Source of the DNA: Hydrangea macrophylla
Taxonomy: Eukaryota; Streptophyta; Magnoliopsida; Cornales; Hydrangeaceae
Assembly (NCBI GenBank): GCA_033977485.1
Contig: CM066982.1
Location: 35,070,218-35,134,217 of the forward strand
Direction: 5' to 3'
Length of the DNA stretch: 64,000 bases
Under the pieces are notes generated by a model that saw only the letters and a list, made by a program, of their open reading frames with translations, did no database searches and had not been told where the DNA came from. Every line of letters starts with the position of its first letter. Position 1 is the first letter of the stretch. The position numbers and the translations under genes were made by a program. Positions 10,081-21,926 of the stretch are shown in pieces.

Positions 10081-10980
10081 GTTTTCAAGTCACCAAGTTG
10101 TTTAATTTTTTTTTGAAATAGAGCATCTTTTATTCTAAAAGCTAAGGCACTAATTCCAAGCACTTCTTGGGAAAAGCAAAGAATTGATTAGATCAATAAG
10201 GAAGAATTTTCAAAAACCAGATTTATCAGCAAAGTACTATCATATTAAGATGAGGAGTGAACATAACAGATGAGCGGTGCATCACTTATGACAAAGACAC
10301 ATTGAATTATGCTAATTTGGTCACTTCATGTCGTTACTTCTGTCAAGTCAATCCTTGTTTGGTTGAGTCAGTAATAATCTAATCGAAACTATATCAGAGT
10401 TCAAGGTTCATACAGACCAATCTAATTTTCCTTGTCATCGTTGTTGCTGTCAAGTCCATTTGTCCTAATGGTCTCAAATGTGTGGGTTTAAAATGACTAC
10501 CAATTATAAAACCTGTGGATACAAGCAAAAATTCCAAACACCATTACTGCACTTGTCAAGTCTATAACATGATATGAGTCCCAAGAACCTCCAGCATTGG
10601 TGACACCCCTCCAATCACATTCACTTGCCTTTACAAAATCAATTCACAAGATCCACTGGCTATCTTTTACCAGCTCCTCAGTAACCAACCCGAAATCATG
10701 TCACAAATGTTCTTCATCCGCTGCTGAATTACTCTATTCGCAGTGCAACCATTCTTTCCCTAGTCGAATCTTCTCATCCCCAACAAAGTCATTCCCAACA
10801 AAGCTAGTTCATCTTCAGAAAAGTGTCCTGAACGAATATGGTGTATCTCAGTCAAGACCACAGAAGAAACCACTTTCATCCCTAGTAGAGTCGCTTCACC
10901 CCCCAGCAGATTCAATTTAATCCCCAGCAGGCATATCAATTCGTCAGTTCTACTAATCAAGGTTAGTCCAACCATCAGTT
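10081..10980 (+). other. Ogre-P UTR spacer
   Basis: No gene seen. The part around 10120-10300 is homologous, in reverse, to 28450-28720 and 41200-41380 of Ogre-M (the block tctataagctaaggcactaatt). Several ccccagcaga motifs occur at 10770-10935. Confidence 0.45.
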
Positions 10981-12465
10981 CAATCCATGATAGTCACAGT
11001 AGTTCACTGTCTACTCGTCTTCTCGATTAGTACATCGTCAGTTCAATCTAGGACAGTCACAGTAGTTTACTGTCGACTCGTCATATCAATTCGTACATCA
11101 TCAAATCAATCATGACAGTCACAGTAGTTCACTGTCGACTCGTCATATCGATTCATACTTCATCAGATCAATCATGACAGTCACAGTAGTTCACTGTCGA
11201 CTCATCTTCTCGATTACTACATCGTTAGTTCAATCCATGACAGTCATAGTAGTTCACTGTCGACTCGTCATATCGATTCATACATCGTCAGATCAATCAT
11301 GACAGTCACAGTAGTTCACTGTCGACTTGTCTTCTCGATTAGTACATCGTCAGTTCAATTTAGGATAGTCACAGTAGTTCACTGTCGACTCGTCATATCG
11401 ATTTGTACATCGTCAGATCAATCATGACAGTCATAGTAGTTCACTGTCGACTTATCTTCTCGATTAGTACATCGTTAGTTCAATCCATGACAGTCACAGT
11501 AGTTCACTGTCGACTTGTCTTCTCGATTAGTACATCGTCAGTTCAATCCATGACAGTCACAGTAGTTCACTGTCGACTTGTCTTCATGAGTAGTACATTG
11601 TCAGTTCAATCTAGGACAGTCACAGTAGTTCACTGTCGACTCGTCATATCTATTCGTACATCGTCAGATTAATCGTGACAGTCACAGTAGTTCACTGTCG
11701 ACTCGTCATATCGATTCGTACATCGTCAGATCAATCATGACAGTCATAGTAGTTCACTGTCGACTCATCTTCTCGATTAGTACATCGTTAGTTCAATCCA
11801 TGACAGTCACAGTAGTTCACTGTCGACTTGTCTTCTCGATTAGTACATCGTCAGTTCAATCCATGACAGTCAGAGTAGTTCACTGTTGACTTGTCTTCTC
11901 GATTAGTACATCGTCAGTTCAATCTAGGACAGTCACAGTAGTTCACTGTCGACTCGTCATATCGATTCGTACATCGTCAGATCAATCATAAAAGTCACAG
12001 TAGTTCACTGTCGACTAGTCTTCTCGATTAGTACATCGTTAGTTCAATCCATGACAGTCACAGTAGATCACTGTCGACTTGTCTTCTCGATTAGTTCATC
12101 GTCAGTTCAATCACGACAGTCATATTAGTTTACTGTCGACTCGTCTTCTTGATTAGTACATCATCAGTTCTTTTGATCACGGTTAGTCCAACCGTTGATC
12201 CAACCCATGATAGTCACAGTAGTTCACTGTCGACTCGTCATCTCGATTAGTACATCATCAGTTTAACCCATGACAGTCATGGTAGTTCAGTGTCGACTCG
12301 TCATCTCATTCGTACATTGTCAGTTCAATCCATGACAGTCACAGTAGTTCACTGTCAACTCGTCATTCGTACATCATCATTTCTTTTGATCACGGTTAGT
12401 CCCAACCGTTGGTCCAATCCATGACAATCACAGTAGTTCACTGTCGACTCATCATCTCGATTCGT
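10981..12465 (+). repeat. 62-bp tandem array, about 23 copies, ACAGT-agttc-ACTGT core
   Basis: The core falls at 62-63-bp steps (for example agtc at 11055, 11117, 11179 and 11242). Each unit has the inverted repeat ACAGTAGTTCACTGT followed by cgact, then tcgattagtacatcgtcag. Variants alternate between cttctcgatt and catatcgatt, hinting at a 124-bp higher-order pattern. It belongs to the hypervariable 3' UTR known to seed satellites in Tat-lineage elements. Confidence 0.85.
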
Positions 12466-12472
12466 ACATCAT

Positions 12473-13400
12473 CAGCCCTCTAGATTGAGGCAAATCCTTC
12501 ATCACTAGCCCTCTAGATTGAGGCAAATCCTTCATCATCAGCCCTCTAGATTGAGGTAAATCCTTCATCACCAACCCTCTAGATTGAGGCAAATCCTTCA
12601 TCATCAGCCCTCTAGATTGAGGTAAATCCTTCATCATCAGCCCTCTAAATTGAGGTAAATCCTTCATCATCAGCCCTCTAGATTGAGGCAAATCCTCCTT
12701 CACCAGCCCTCTAGATTGAGGCAAATCCTCCTTCACCAGCCCTCTAGATTGAGGCAAATCCTTCATCATCAGCCCTCTAGATAGAGGTAAATCTTTCATC
12801 ATCAGCCCTCTAGATTGAGGCAAATCCTTCATCATCAGCCCTCTAGATTGAGGCAAATCCTTCATTGTCAGCCCTCTAGATTGAGGCAAATCCTCCATCA
12901 CCAGCCCTCTAGATTGAGGCAAATCCTTCATCATCAACCATCTAGATTGAGGCAAATCCTTCATTGTCAGCCCTCTAGATTGAGGCAAATCCTCCATCAC
13001 CAGTCCTCTAGATTGAGGCAAATCCTTCATCATCAGCCCTCTAGATTGAGACAAATCCTTCATTGTCAGCCCTCTAGATTGAGGCAAATCCTCCATCATC
13101 AGCCCTTTAGATTAAGGCAAATCCTTCATCATCAGCCCTCTAGATTGAGGTAATTTCTTCATCACTAGCCCTCTAGATTGAGGAAAATCCTTCATCACCA
13201 GCCCTCTAGATTGAGGCAAATCCTTCATCACCAGCCCTCTAGATTGAGGCAAATCCTTCATCGCTAGCCCTCTAGATTGAGGCAAATCCTTCATCATCAA
13301 CCCTCTAGATTGAGGTAAATCCTTCATCACCAGCCCTCTATATTGAGGCAAATCCTTCATCACCAGCCCTCCAGATTGAGGCAAATCTTTCATTAAAAAC
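12473..13400 (+). repeat. 33-bp tandem array, about 28 copies, CCTC-tagatt-GAGG core
   Basis: The unit is cagccctctagattgaggc followed by aaatccttcatcat, repeated with small changes. Every unit contains the inverted repeat CCTC...GAGG around a TCTAGA site. The 33-bp period keeps long frames open on both strands (an 11-residue repeat, LPQSRGLMMKD, on the - strand). I treat these as repeat artefacts. Confidence 0.85.
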
Positions 13401-13619
13401 CCTTTAGGTTAGGGTAGAACTTCCACATCTATCAATCATTTTAGAGAGATTCTCATAGAGTCCCCTACCATCCCCAGCAGAAGATAACAGAAGTCCGAAC
13501 CAATTCTCCGAACTTTGTCATCATAAGGATCGGCCAGCGATTGAAAACATCACTCGCAGTCAAATCACCACGATTTCTAGGGCAGGCACTGTCTATTCAC
13601 AATTCAAGGATCCGTGTCC

Positions 13620-14225
13620 AAACAAATATCATGAGCTTCCTCACCAACTCAACTATCGTGAGCTTCCTCACTCCTCTTTCCAAAATCATGATCTTCCTCA
13701 CCAAACAAATATCATAAGATTCCTCACCAACTCAACTATCGTGAGCTTCCTCACTCCTCTGTCTAAAATCATGAGCTTCCTCACCAACTCAGCTATTGAA
13801 CTTTCTTATGAGCTTCCTCACTAACTCAACTATTGTGAGCTTTCTCACTTATCGTGAGCTTCCTCACTCCTTCGTCTAAAATTATAAGCTTCCTCACTCC
13901 TCTGTCCAAAATCATGAGCTTCCTCACCGCTCAATTCTCGTGAGCTTCCTCACTCATTGTGAGCTTTCTCACATGTCAATTATCGTGAGCTCCTCACTTA
14001 TTGTGAGCTTCCTCATTTGTCCAAAGTCGTGAGTCCCCCTCACCTACCTATTGATTATTGTGAGCTTCCTTGCCTGTCGTTTATCGTGAGCTTTCTCACT
14101 TATCGTGAGCTTTTTCACTCCTTTGTCCAAGATCATGAGCTTTCGTACTTGTCGCTCCTGAGCTTTCTCACTCTGGTTTCTTCAAACTGTCAGTTATCGT
14201 GAGCTCCCTCACTTGTCAGTTATCT
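13620..14225 (+). repeat. Irregular array of GTGAG-cttc-CTCAC hairpins
   Basis: About 25 copies of (g)tgagcttcctcac, spaced irregularly at roughly 17-40 bp. Each can form a 5-bp stem with a cttc loop. The intervening words (aactcaactatc, tcctctgtccaaaatc) are shuffled. Confidence 0.75.
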
Positions 14226-14702
14226 TTAGTTATCATCCTCGAGGACCCTGTGTCCAATCCGTTTTGCTTACAAAGCACACTTTCCAAATTTCAGAATTTT
14301 GCCCCTAGACCCAGAGTCTTCTAAACCTTAATGTCCTTATCCGAGTCATCCACTACATCACAGTCGCACACACTAGCACAACACCAGCCCACTCGGAGTG
14401 GCACACCCCACAACACCTGCTCATACTAGGATCATAATACTAGACATGAAAGGACTCATGACACAATTCATATCACATCCATGCATTGCATATCATCCTC
14501 ATAGCATAGCACCCGCATGTCTTGTTGTGCATGTGTGATTTGTTCCTTTGTGCCCTGAACTACGTCCTGGTCTGATTCCTCTTGGGATACGTAGGCAGCT
14601 CACGAAGAGCACGACCAGCACTGACCTCAGCATCATCCTTGGATCTTTTGCAATGCTTTTATCCTGAATCTATAGCCTCCAAAAGTCCTGTCTCTTCAAA
14701 GT
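14226..14702 (+). other. Ogre-P terminal UTR spacer
   Basis: No gene. It contains the conserved gggatacgtaggcagctc motif (14583-14600) shared with the 102-bp repeat and, reversed, with Ogre-M. Confidence 0.45.
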
Positions 14703-14749
14703 TTTGGCACTCGCTTGCGACATGCGTTACGTCGCAAGTTCATGCCAAA
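14703..14749 (+). ncRNA. Hairpin immediately before the PPT
   Basis: The outer stem TTTGGCA (14703-14709) pairs with TGCCAAA (14743-14749), and the inner stem CTTGCGAC (14714-14721) pairs with GTCGCAAG (14731-14738). A structurally matching hairpin occupies the same place in Ogre-M (25826-25875, - strand). Confidence 0.65.
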
Positions 14750-14760
14750 GAGGGGCAAAT
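14750..14760 (+). other. Polypurine tract of Ogre-P
   Basis: gaggggcaaat directly precedes the LTR start TGTAGACACC. This is the plus-strand priming site for reverse transcription. Confidence 0.8.
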
Positions 14761-15613
14761 TGTAGACACCCCATTTTGTCGGCTATCAGATTTAGGAGAC
14801 CCATATCTTGGTGGTTCACAATGATCAAAAAAGACTTAAAAGAACTCCTGGAAGTTGGTTCTATTTCTCAAAATGCTCAGAATGACCAAAATGCCCCTGA
14901 AAGCCCAAAAGCTCCCAGATTTGGACCAAAAGTTCTGAAAACATGCTACGTCGTAAGAAAAATGATTAAATGAGTTTTTAAGTAAAATCGGATGAAATCG
15001 TCAGCTCCCATAGACCCCCGGAAGACCCGAAAGTTCCCGGAAACTCCCCGTTGACCGGTTTGACCAAGGTTTGACCAGGTTTGACCAAGTTTGACCAAGT
15101 TTGACCAAAATCGTCCAAATTTGCCAGAATCATTTTAGATCATGTGGAAAGTGTTAAAATGAGTTTTAAAAGAAAATCGGATGAAAACGTCAGCTCCTGG
15201 GAGCTCCCAAAAGTCCCTAGAACTTCCTGGAGGTCCCTGATTTGATCAGTTTGACCAAAAGTTGACTTTGAAACCAGAGCATTGTATCATTTTTCATGAA
15301 TACTAGAGGTCAATAGCTTTCCAACGGTATATCGCATATAATTTTTGGATTTAAAATGAATTTATTATGAATTTCTGAAGGTGGAAAAGGCGATTAAATC
15401 TGCTTTTGTCTCAAATACCGCAAAAATTTTCAAAGTGACCTGACTTCAAAATATGTTTTATAGGAAATAGACTCCAATACCTTTCCAACGGTATATCACA
15501 ACCTCAGTTTGGGGTTCATACGCATTTTCTGTGAATTTCGGACGAAATAGGGCCTTTTCATGAATACCGAAACCTCAGGGGGCCTAAACAGGATTATCCA
15601 GACGATTGAGGAG

Positions 15614-15675
15614 CAGTGCCGCCGGGGCACTGGCCCACTGACACTGCGGCATAGGCCCAGTGCCGCCGCGGCACT
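15614..15675 (+). promoter_or_regulatory. GC-rich triple dyad upstream of LTR TATA box (3' LTR)
   Basis: AGTGCC/GGCACT is centred at 15623, a decayed CCACTG/CATAGG at 15645 and AGTGCCGC/GCGGCACT at 15667. The centres are 22 and 22 bp apart. The 5' LTR counterpart has different bases but the same dyad layout. Confidence 0.6.
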
Positions 15676-15830
15676 CTCCTCCAGAACAGTATGTTTTGGT
15701 AATTTATTTTGGGGGTCCAATTTGATATATTAGAAATCAAAACGACGTAGTTTTGGTTCTCAGCTTATTTTAGACCAATGGAAGACCATTTTAAACTTTT
15801 TAAAACCCCATTTACCACACCTCCTTTGCC

Positions 15831-15838
15831 TATAAAAG
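15831..15838 (+). promoter_or_regulatory. TATA box of Ogre-P 3' LTR
   Basis: tataaaag follows the same context as in the 5' LTR (tttgcc before, ttacttccatttagag after). Confidence 0.6.
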
Positions 15839-16394
15839 AAACCATTTACTTCCATTTAGAGGAGAGACATGGAAGGTTAGAGAGAGCTTAGGAAGAAACT
15901 CTAGAGAAATATAGAGAGATAAAGAGAAGAAGTAGTCTTCTTCTTCCATTTTTTCCAATCAAAGTGAGTTCTAATCTTGTTTTCCTCCACCATTCTTCTA
16001 TATACTTCATCATCAATATACCCAATCACCATTTCTCTAAGCATTTTTGAGTTAGGAAACTACTTCCATGTCCAAATGTCTATATCTATGAGTGAAACAC
16101 CGAGCTACAAATCCAATATCACATTGATTGTCATCTATTGATTTGTTTATTTGCTTGCTTATATACAATGATCATCTCTTCTTACCTCATTTCTTTTTGA
16201 TTTTCTTTATTTACTTACTAGTTCATCATCATCTAGATGATGACATGAAGTTTGAGGTGAGTGAATCCTTATGGATAGTAGCTCTTGACCTCAAAAACAT
16301 GTTTGATAGATGATGATTATAACCTCAATACCTCCAAGGTATCCTTGAAGTTATGTTCAAAATAAAAATGAATCTCTCCAATAATATTGGGAGT

Positions 16395-18200
16395 TCTTTG
16401 ATGATTCAAGGTTGGATGAGGTTCTAAGTGGTCACATGGTCATCTCAAGAGTTTAAGTTCATGCTTTGAACATCTATTTCAAAACCCCCAATCAAGAACT
16501 CAAACTCTATTTCAAAACCCAAATCCATTTTCTTCAAGAATGATCCAAAATAGTGAGCTTTTCAAATTCAAGGATTTGTTTTGAATTAAATACTTGAGAT
16601 ATGATGATGAAACCACTTGGAAAATCTTCCTAAGACATCATAGTTTGTCTCCAATATTTTCCATCAATTATAGAGATGTGAAAGTATTATTTTCGGATTT
16701 AAGAAGTTCATATTCATAATCTACCTCTGTTCTCACAGAATGTTAACCTGACTTCTTGCACTTATTCTGGATGTTTTCGTCACTGTACATATATCTTTTC
16801 TATTTTGTTTATGAAACTTGGGTGTCTTAGAAAACCTTTGGTATATAATGGGTCATCATAAACCCTTTCTTTGATTTATGAAAAATCATACAAAATCAGT
16901 CAATAGTGCAGCTTTTGTTTTTGAGTCATGTGTACATTCTGATTTATTTCTTTTAATCTGTGATAGCTATTGAGGTTTGGCCTTTTGGGTTATTTTCTAG
17001 ACACAATAAGGATGATCTCTGATTGTTCCCACATTTTCCTAGGCATGTTTGACCTCCCATTATGATGTTATAGAGTAATGCATACAGTCTGTCCACTATT
17101 CACAGCACGTCATTTTTTGACTTTCACACTTTGATGCAACACTCTCTTGTATCTAGATGAACCCATATCCCATGAACATGTTCTTTACCACTTTTAGCCT
17201 ACTATATCATATCATGTATCATCTATCCTCTCATGTATCATACTCCCATAGGTTCTTGAGTTTGGTTTCCAAATAAAACCATGTTTTGCAAATACTTGGG
17301 AAGTTCTTGAAATGAGTTAGGAATTGATATTCCAAGTGGTTAGAATATTCATCCAAGTTCTGGAAGTATACTTTCAAAACCCCCATCTCAAAACCCCCCT
17401 CTTAAAACCCTCATTTTGATTTCAAGAATTAAACCTTGTTTTTCTCAAAACCCTCAAAACAGTGAGTCATTTAACTTCAAGGAACTATTTTGAGTTCAAT
17501 ACTCAATGTATGAATGCAAGACCACTTGGAAAGTCTTTCTAACTCATTATAGAACATCCATGATTTTTGGCTTGACTTGGAAGCACTTGAAAATGGTCCA
17601 TTTGGACCCAAACATTCTCTCCAGATATTCTGTTTTTACTGTCATAGCAGCTTGGTCTACTTTCAACTTGTTTTTACAGAAAACGTTTCCAAAACGAGTG
17701 GTCCTAACTTATATTTCCCTTGAACTTCAATGTCTTAGGGAACTTGCTGTAAAAAATGGGCCTCTAGATCATTTGTTTTCATTTTCTAAAATTTTTTGAC
17801 ATTTCAGTCGGCAGTACGAACTCTGCTTCTGGGTAACCTCCATTGTTCATATGATTTCTCTCAATCTGTAATAGTTATTAAAGATTGGCTTTTTGGGTTG
17901 TGTTCTAGACACAATAAAAAATCATGCATGGAAAACATTCCTAACCCCTCTTTTCAATTTTCAAAAGATCATGTTACTATTCTGTGTACTATTCACAGCA
18001 AGCACACTTTTAATTTCCCCACTTTGTTTTGATGCTTACATGCACTCTAAATTAGTTCATGTCTTAGGAAGTAGTTCATACTACATTTGTACATATCTCA
18101 TGATGATTTCATTCATTCATTCATACACATTCTAGACTTCTAAGTCATTCTAGGAATCCATGAACACAAAGCACACTACAACCTTGGCACATTCTAGATA
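16395..18200 (+). repeat. Ancient 0.9-kb tandem duplication inside the 3' LTR
   Basis: Unit 1 (16395-17290) and unit 2 (17290-18200) share their order of landmarks: a gggagttctt start, caaaacccc runs, accacttgg, cttagg(g)aac, gtcaatagtg/gtcggcagta, ctattcacagca. They are strongly diverged. The 5' LTR joins the start of unit 1 (aataatattggg) directly to unit 2, so it appears to have lost one unit by recombination. Confidence 0.65.
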
Positions 18201-18708
18201 CATACATTGCATCCATGCAAGATTTGGGGCTTTCATGGCTCCTAATCTAAGAAGATTATAAGAAATGAACTTGATCATACGTTCATGCCTCCCCTCGATC
18301 TAATCATCCTTTCTCATCCGTACCAGGGATTGAGAGATCTTCTTTTCTCAAAGATTAACATGCATCATTCTAGCTTGCTAAGCATCCTTATTTTCTTTGA
18401 TTTATTTGTTTCAAGAACAATTCATGTCCCCTTAGATTAGGAAAACTTTATTACTTAATATGTGATTAGACGATTTTTCCTAGGTTTATTTGTGTGATAT
18501 TTCACTTTGCAGTGTGTGATATTTGGCTTAGATCTTATGAATGATATCTTATCTTTAGATCTTCCGTTTCAAATTTTCTTATGTGATGTAATATACTATC
18601 ATAGTATTATTTGTCGAACCAAACATAGTATAAGTTGATTATTTGGATGCTAATGGAGGCTCGTCGAAAGACGGGGCGAGTTGAGGGCAGGGGCGTATGT
18701 ATATAAGA

Positions 18709-18733
18709 ACCAGTGGGTACTTTGGTACCCACT
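18709..18733 (+). promoter_or_regulatory. Subterminal palindrome of the hAT element
   Basis: ccagtgggtac and gtacccactg form an inverted repeat around ttt near the left end. Half of it recurs near the right end (tggtacccactgg, 22061-22073). Subterminal repeats of this kind are typical transposase-binding sites in hAT elements. That role is inferred here. Confidence 0.5.
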
Positions 18734-19069
18734 GAACTTTTGCCTTTCAATTTTTTTTTATAGCACTTCTGTGCTTTAGCCCCCTTGTACCTTTCAAATT
18801 GGATTTACTTCAGCAGCTTGTACCCCACTCACTCTCGGACTGTCTCACCAAGCACCAATTGAATAAACCCACGTTGCTTTTGAGGCTTTGACTTTTCATT
18901 TATATATATATAGCTTTATATATTGACCATTTAAAAAATCTAATTAAACAAAATTCAAGGGACCCCATCAGATTTTAAAAAGACTAAAATGCATTCTTTG
19001 TCTTCATAAAAAAAAAGGCTCACTTTGTCTCTCTCTTGCTCAACGTTCCAGAGAAGCTCAAAGGTAACT

Positions 19070-19490
19070 CTCTTCTTGTTGCTATTTTTTTATTTCTCTC
19101 ATCTCTTTAAGTTTTGGTGTGGTTTATTTATGGATTTCCCTTCTTCTCTCCAAGGTCTACTCATCAATGGTGGTGTACATTTGTTCCTCATTTTGGGCAT
19201 CTATATAAAGCTAGGGCTTGCCTACAAATTTGGGATTTTTCTTCCACAATCAAAGGTAACTCCTCAACTCTACTAGTATTGAGTAAATTTGGGGGTTTTA
19301 TTCTACTATTTGAGAACATTGATTGAGTATTGAATATTGATTGAGTATTGCATATTTGCCAATTTTTTTATTCAATATTGATTGGGTATTTCATATTTTT
19401 TAATTTTTTAATTTTTTATTTTTGAAATATTGAATATTGATTGAATATGTGAATAAATATTGATTGAATATTTGTTATTCATTTTCAGAA
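19070..19490 (+). other. Probable 5' UTR intron region of the hAT gene
   Basis: A donor-like AAG/GTAACT near 19061-19068 (a second near 19254) and an acceptor-like ttcattttcag at 19480-19490 lie just before the transposase ATG. The interval is T-rich and has a repeated ttgaatattgattga motif. The splicing is predicted, not shown. Confidence 0.4.
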
Positions 19491-19496
19491 ATAGTA

Positions 19497-21926
19497 ATGG
19501 AGAAGTATTACAATAAAGTTAGATCAAATGTAGGAGATTCTTCTCCAAATATAGCTTCTACTTCTTCACAAGTATGTTCTACTTCTCCAAATGTAGCTTT
19601 TACTTGTCCACAACAAGTACGTACTACTTCTCCAAATGTAGGTTTTACTTCTCCAAATGTTCCTTTCAATATAGAACTTGTGGTTGATCCTGGATTAAGG
19701 ACAGGTATCGATAAAAATATGGCTAATAAAGAGAATGTTTGACGAGCATATTTGCAAAAAGGCCCTTGTCATCCTAAAAATTATGATTTTCCTTGGAGAA
19801 ATTTTGGAACTGTGAAGCGTAGATTTATTCCTTCATGGTTCAAGGATCATTCCAGTTGGTTGGAGTATAGTAAATCAAAAGATGCTGCCTTTTGTTTGTT
19901 TTGTTATCTTTTCAAAGCCGATCATGGGGGCCAAGGGGGTGGTGATGCATTTGTTGGTGAGGGGTTTACAAATTGGAGGAAGAAAAGCAGGCCTGATGTT
20001 CATGTTGGAGAGGTTAATAGTATTCATAACACATGCATGAAGGCTTGCCAAGATTTAATGAATCAAAAACAACACATAGAAGTTTGTTTGTCAAATCATT
20101 CTAATCAAACTCGAGTTGATTATCGTAGTCGTTTAACTGCATCAGTTGATTGCATTAGGTTTCTTTTGCGTCAAGGATTGGCTTTTCGTGGTCATGATGA
20201 ATCCGAGGAATCAATGAATAAGGGAAATTTTATTGAGCTCTTACAATTTCTTGCCGACCACAATGAGGAGATCAATAAGGTTGTATTGAAAAATGCTCCT
20301 GGAAATCTTCAATTGACATCACCCGTAATTCAATATGATATTATTAATGCCATTGCAACTGAGACTACAAATGCAATCATTAGAGAGGTTGGCGATGGAT
20401 TATTTTCTATCTTAGTTGATGAGGCCCGTGATATATCCATGAAAGAGCAAATGGCTGTTGCTTTACGTTATGTTGACGACAGAGGGTTCGTCATTGAGCG
20501 CTTTCTTGGCATTGTACATGTTAGTGATACTATTGCCTCATCACTTAAGGCTGCTATCGAGGCTCTATTTTCCAAACATGGATTGAGTATATCAAGTTTA
20601 CGCGGGCAGGGTTATGATGGAGCTAGTAATATGCAAGGACAATTCAACGGTCTTAAAAGTCAGATTATGGCGGAGAATGAATGTGCTTTTTATGTTCATT
20701 GTTTTGCTCATCAACTTCAATTGACACTTGTAACTGTTGTAGAAAATCACTCGAAGATTTCTACATTCTTTGAGACCGTTGCAATTTTGTCAAATGTTGT
20801 TGGAGCCTCGTGCAAACGTAGAGATATTCTTCGACAGAAACATTTTGAAAAGGTTATTCAAGGAATTTGCTCAGGTGAAATATTGACTGGTACAGGTTTG
20901 AATCAAGAAACAACATTGAAACGGCCAGGAGACACACGTTGGTGTTCTCATTATGGTACACTTATAAGTTTGGTTGGCTTGTTCTCTTCTGTGGTTGATG
21001 TTCTTTTGGTTATCGGAGAGGATGGCACGCTTGCAAAGCAAAGAGCTCAAGCAGATAATCTACTGGTACTCATTCAATGTTTTGAATTTGCATTTACCTT
21101 ACACTTAATGAAAACTATCTTGGGAATTACAAATGATTTGTCACAAGCGTTACAAAGAAAAGACCAGGACATTGTAAATGCCATGGCTCTTGTGAAAGTA
21201 ACCAAGCAACAACTCCAAAACATGAGAGATGATGGATGGGAATCATTGTTGAACGTAGTGTCTTTGTTTTGTATTAAGCATAAGATCAACATTCCAAAGA
21301 TGGAAGACTTATTTGTATTTCAAGGGAGATCACGCCGCAATGTTCAAGAAAGCACAAATCTCCACTATTATTGTGTTGAAATGTTCTATGCTGTGATAGA
21401 TTCACAAATTATAGAGTTAAAGAACCATTTTAGTGAGGTGACTACGGAGTTGTTGTTGTGTATGGTTTGTCTTGATCCAACCAATTCATTCTCTACATAT
21501 AATAAGACAAAGTTGCTTCGATTTGCTGAGTTTTACCCTAACGATTTTTCAGGAATAGAGTTAATTGCACTTGAGCATCAACTTGATAACTATATTTTGG
21601 ATGTACGCTCCAACAACCAATTTTCTGAAGTTATGGGAGTTAGTGGACTTGCTAAAAAATTGGTTCAATTGAAAAAGCATCGTGCTTATCCACTAGTATA
21701 TATGCTCGTGAAGTTGGCACTACTCTTACCCGTTGCAACTGCAACTGTAGAAAGAGTGTTTTCTGCAATGAAAATCATCAAGACTCAACTACGCAATCGA
21801 TTGGGAGATGATTTGATGAATGATTGCTTGGTGACATATATTGAGAAAGACATATTCGAGACCATTGATAATGAAGATATCATTCAACGTTTTCAAAATA
21901 TGAAGTCTCGAAGAGGATTATTGTAA
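19497..21926 (+). pseudogene. hAT transposase (TTF zinc finger, DUF4371, hAT dimerisation), one in-frame stop
   Basis: The ATG at 19497 (MEKYYNK) opens a frame of 809 codons that is intact except for a TGA at 19740-19742 (codon 82), followed by an Arg codon. A CGA-to-TGA change would explain it. Domains: a TTF-type zinc finger (about 90-190, with CxxC at C133 and C136, SWFKD and WLEYS motifs), DUF4371 with VDEARD (307-312) and GYDGASNM (372-379), a CFAHQLQL motif (about 402-409), and the C-terminal hAT dimerisation region with ATVERVFSAMKIIK (about 740-755). A transposase of this type would bind the terminal repeats and cut and paste the element in the nucleus. Translation as read gives only an 81-residue stub. 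Re-initiation downstream would miss part of the zinc finger. Codon use and intact downstream frame suggest recent decay. Confidence 0.9.

Noticed and set aside
12452..13393. Long repeat-encoded frames on both strands as protein-coding genes
   Set aside because: They exist because the repeat unit is a multiple of three. They lie in the 3' UTR of Ogre-P and have no domain.
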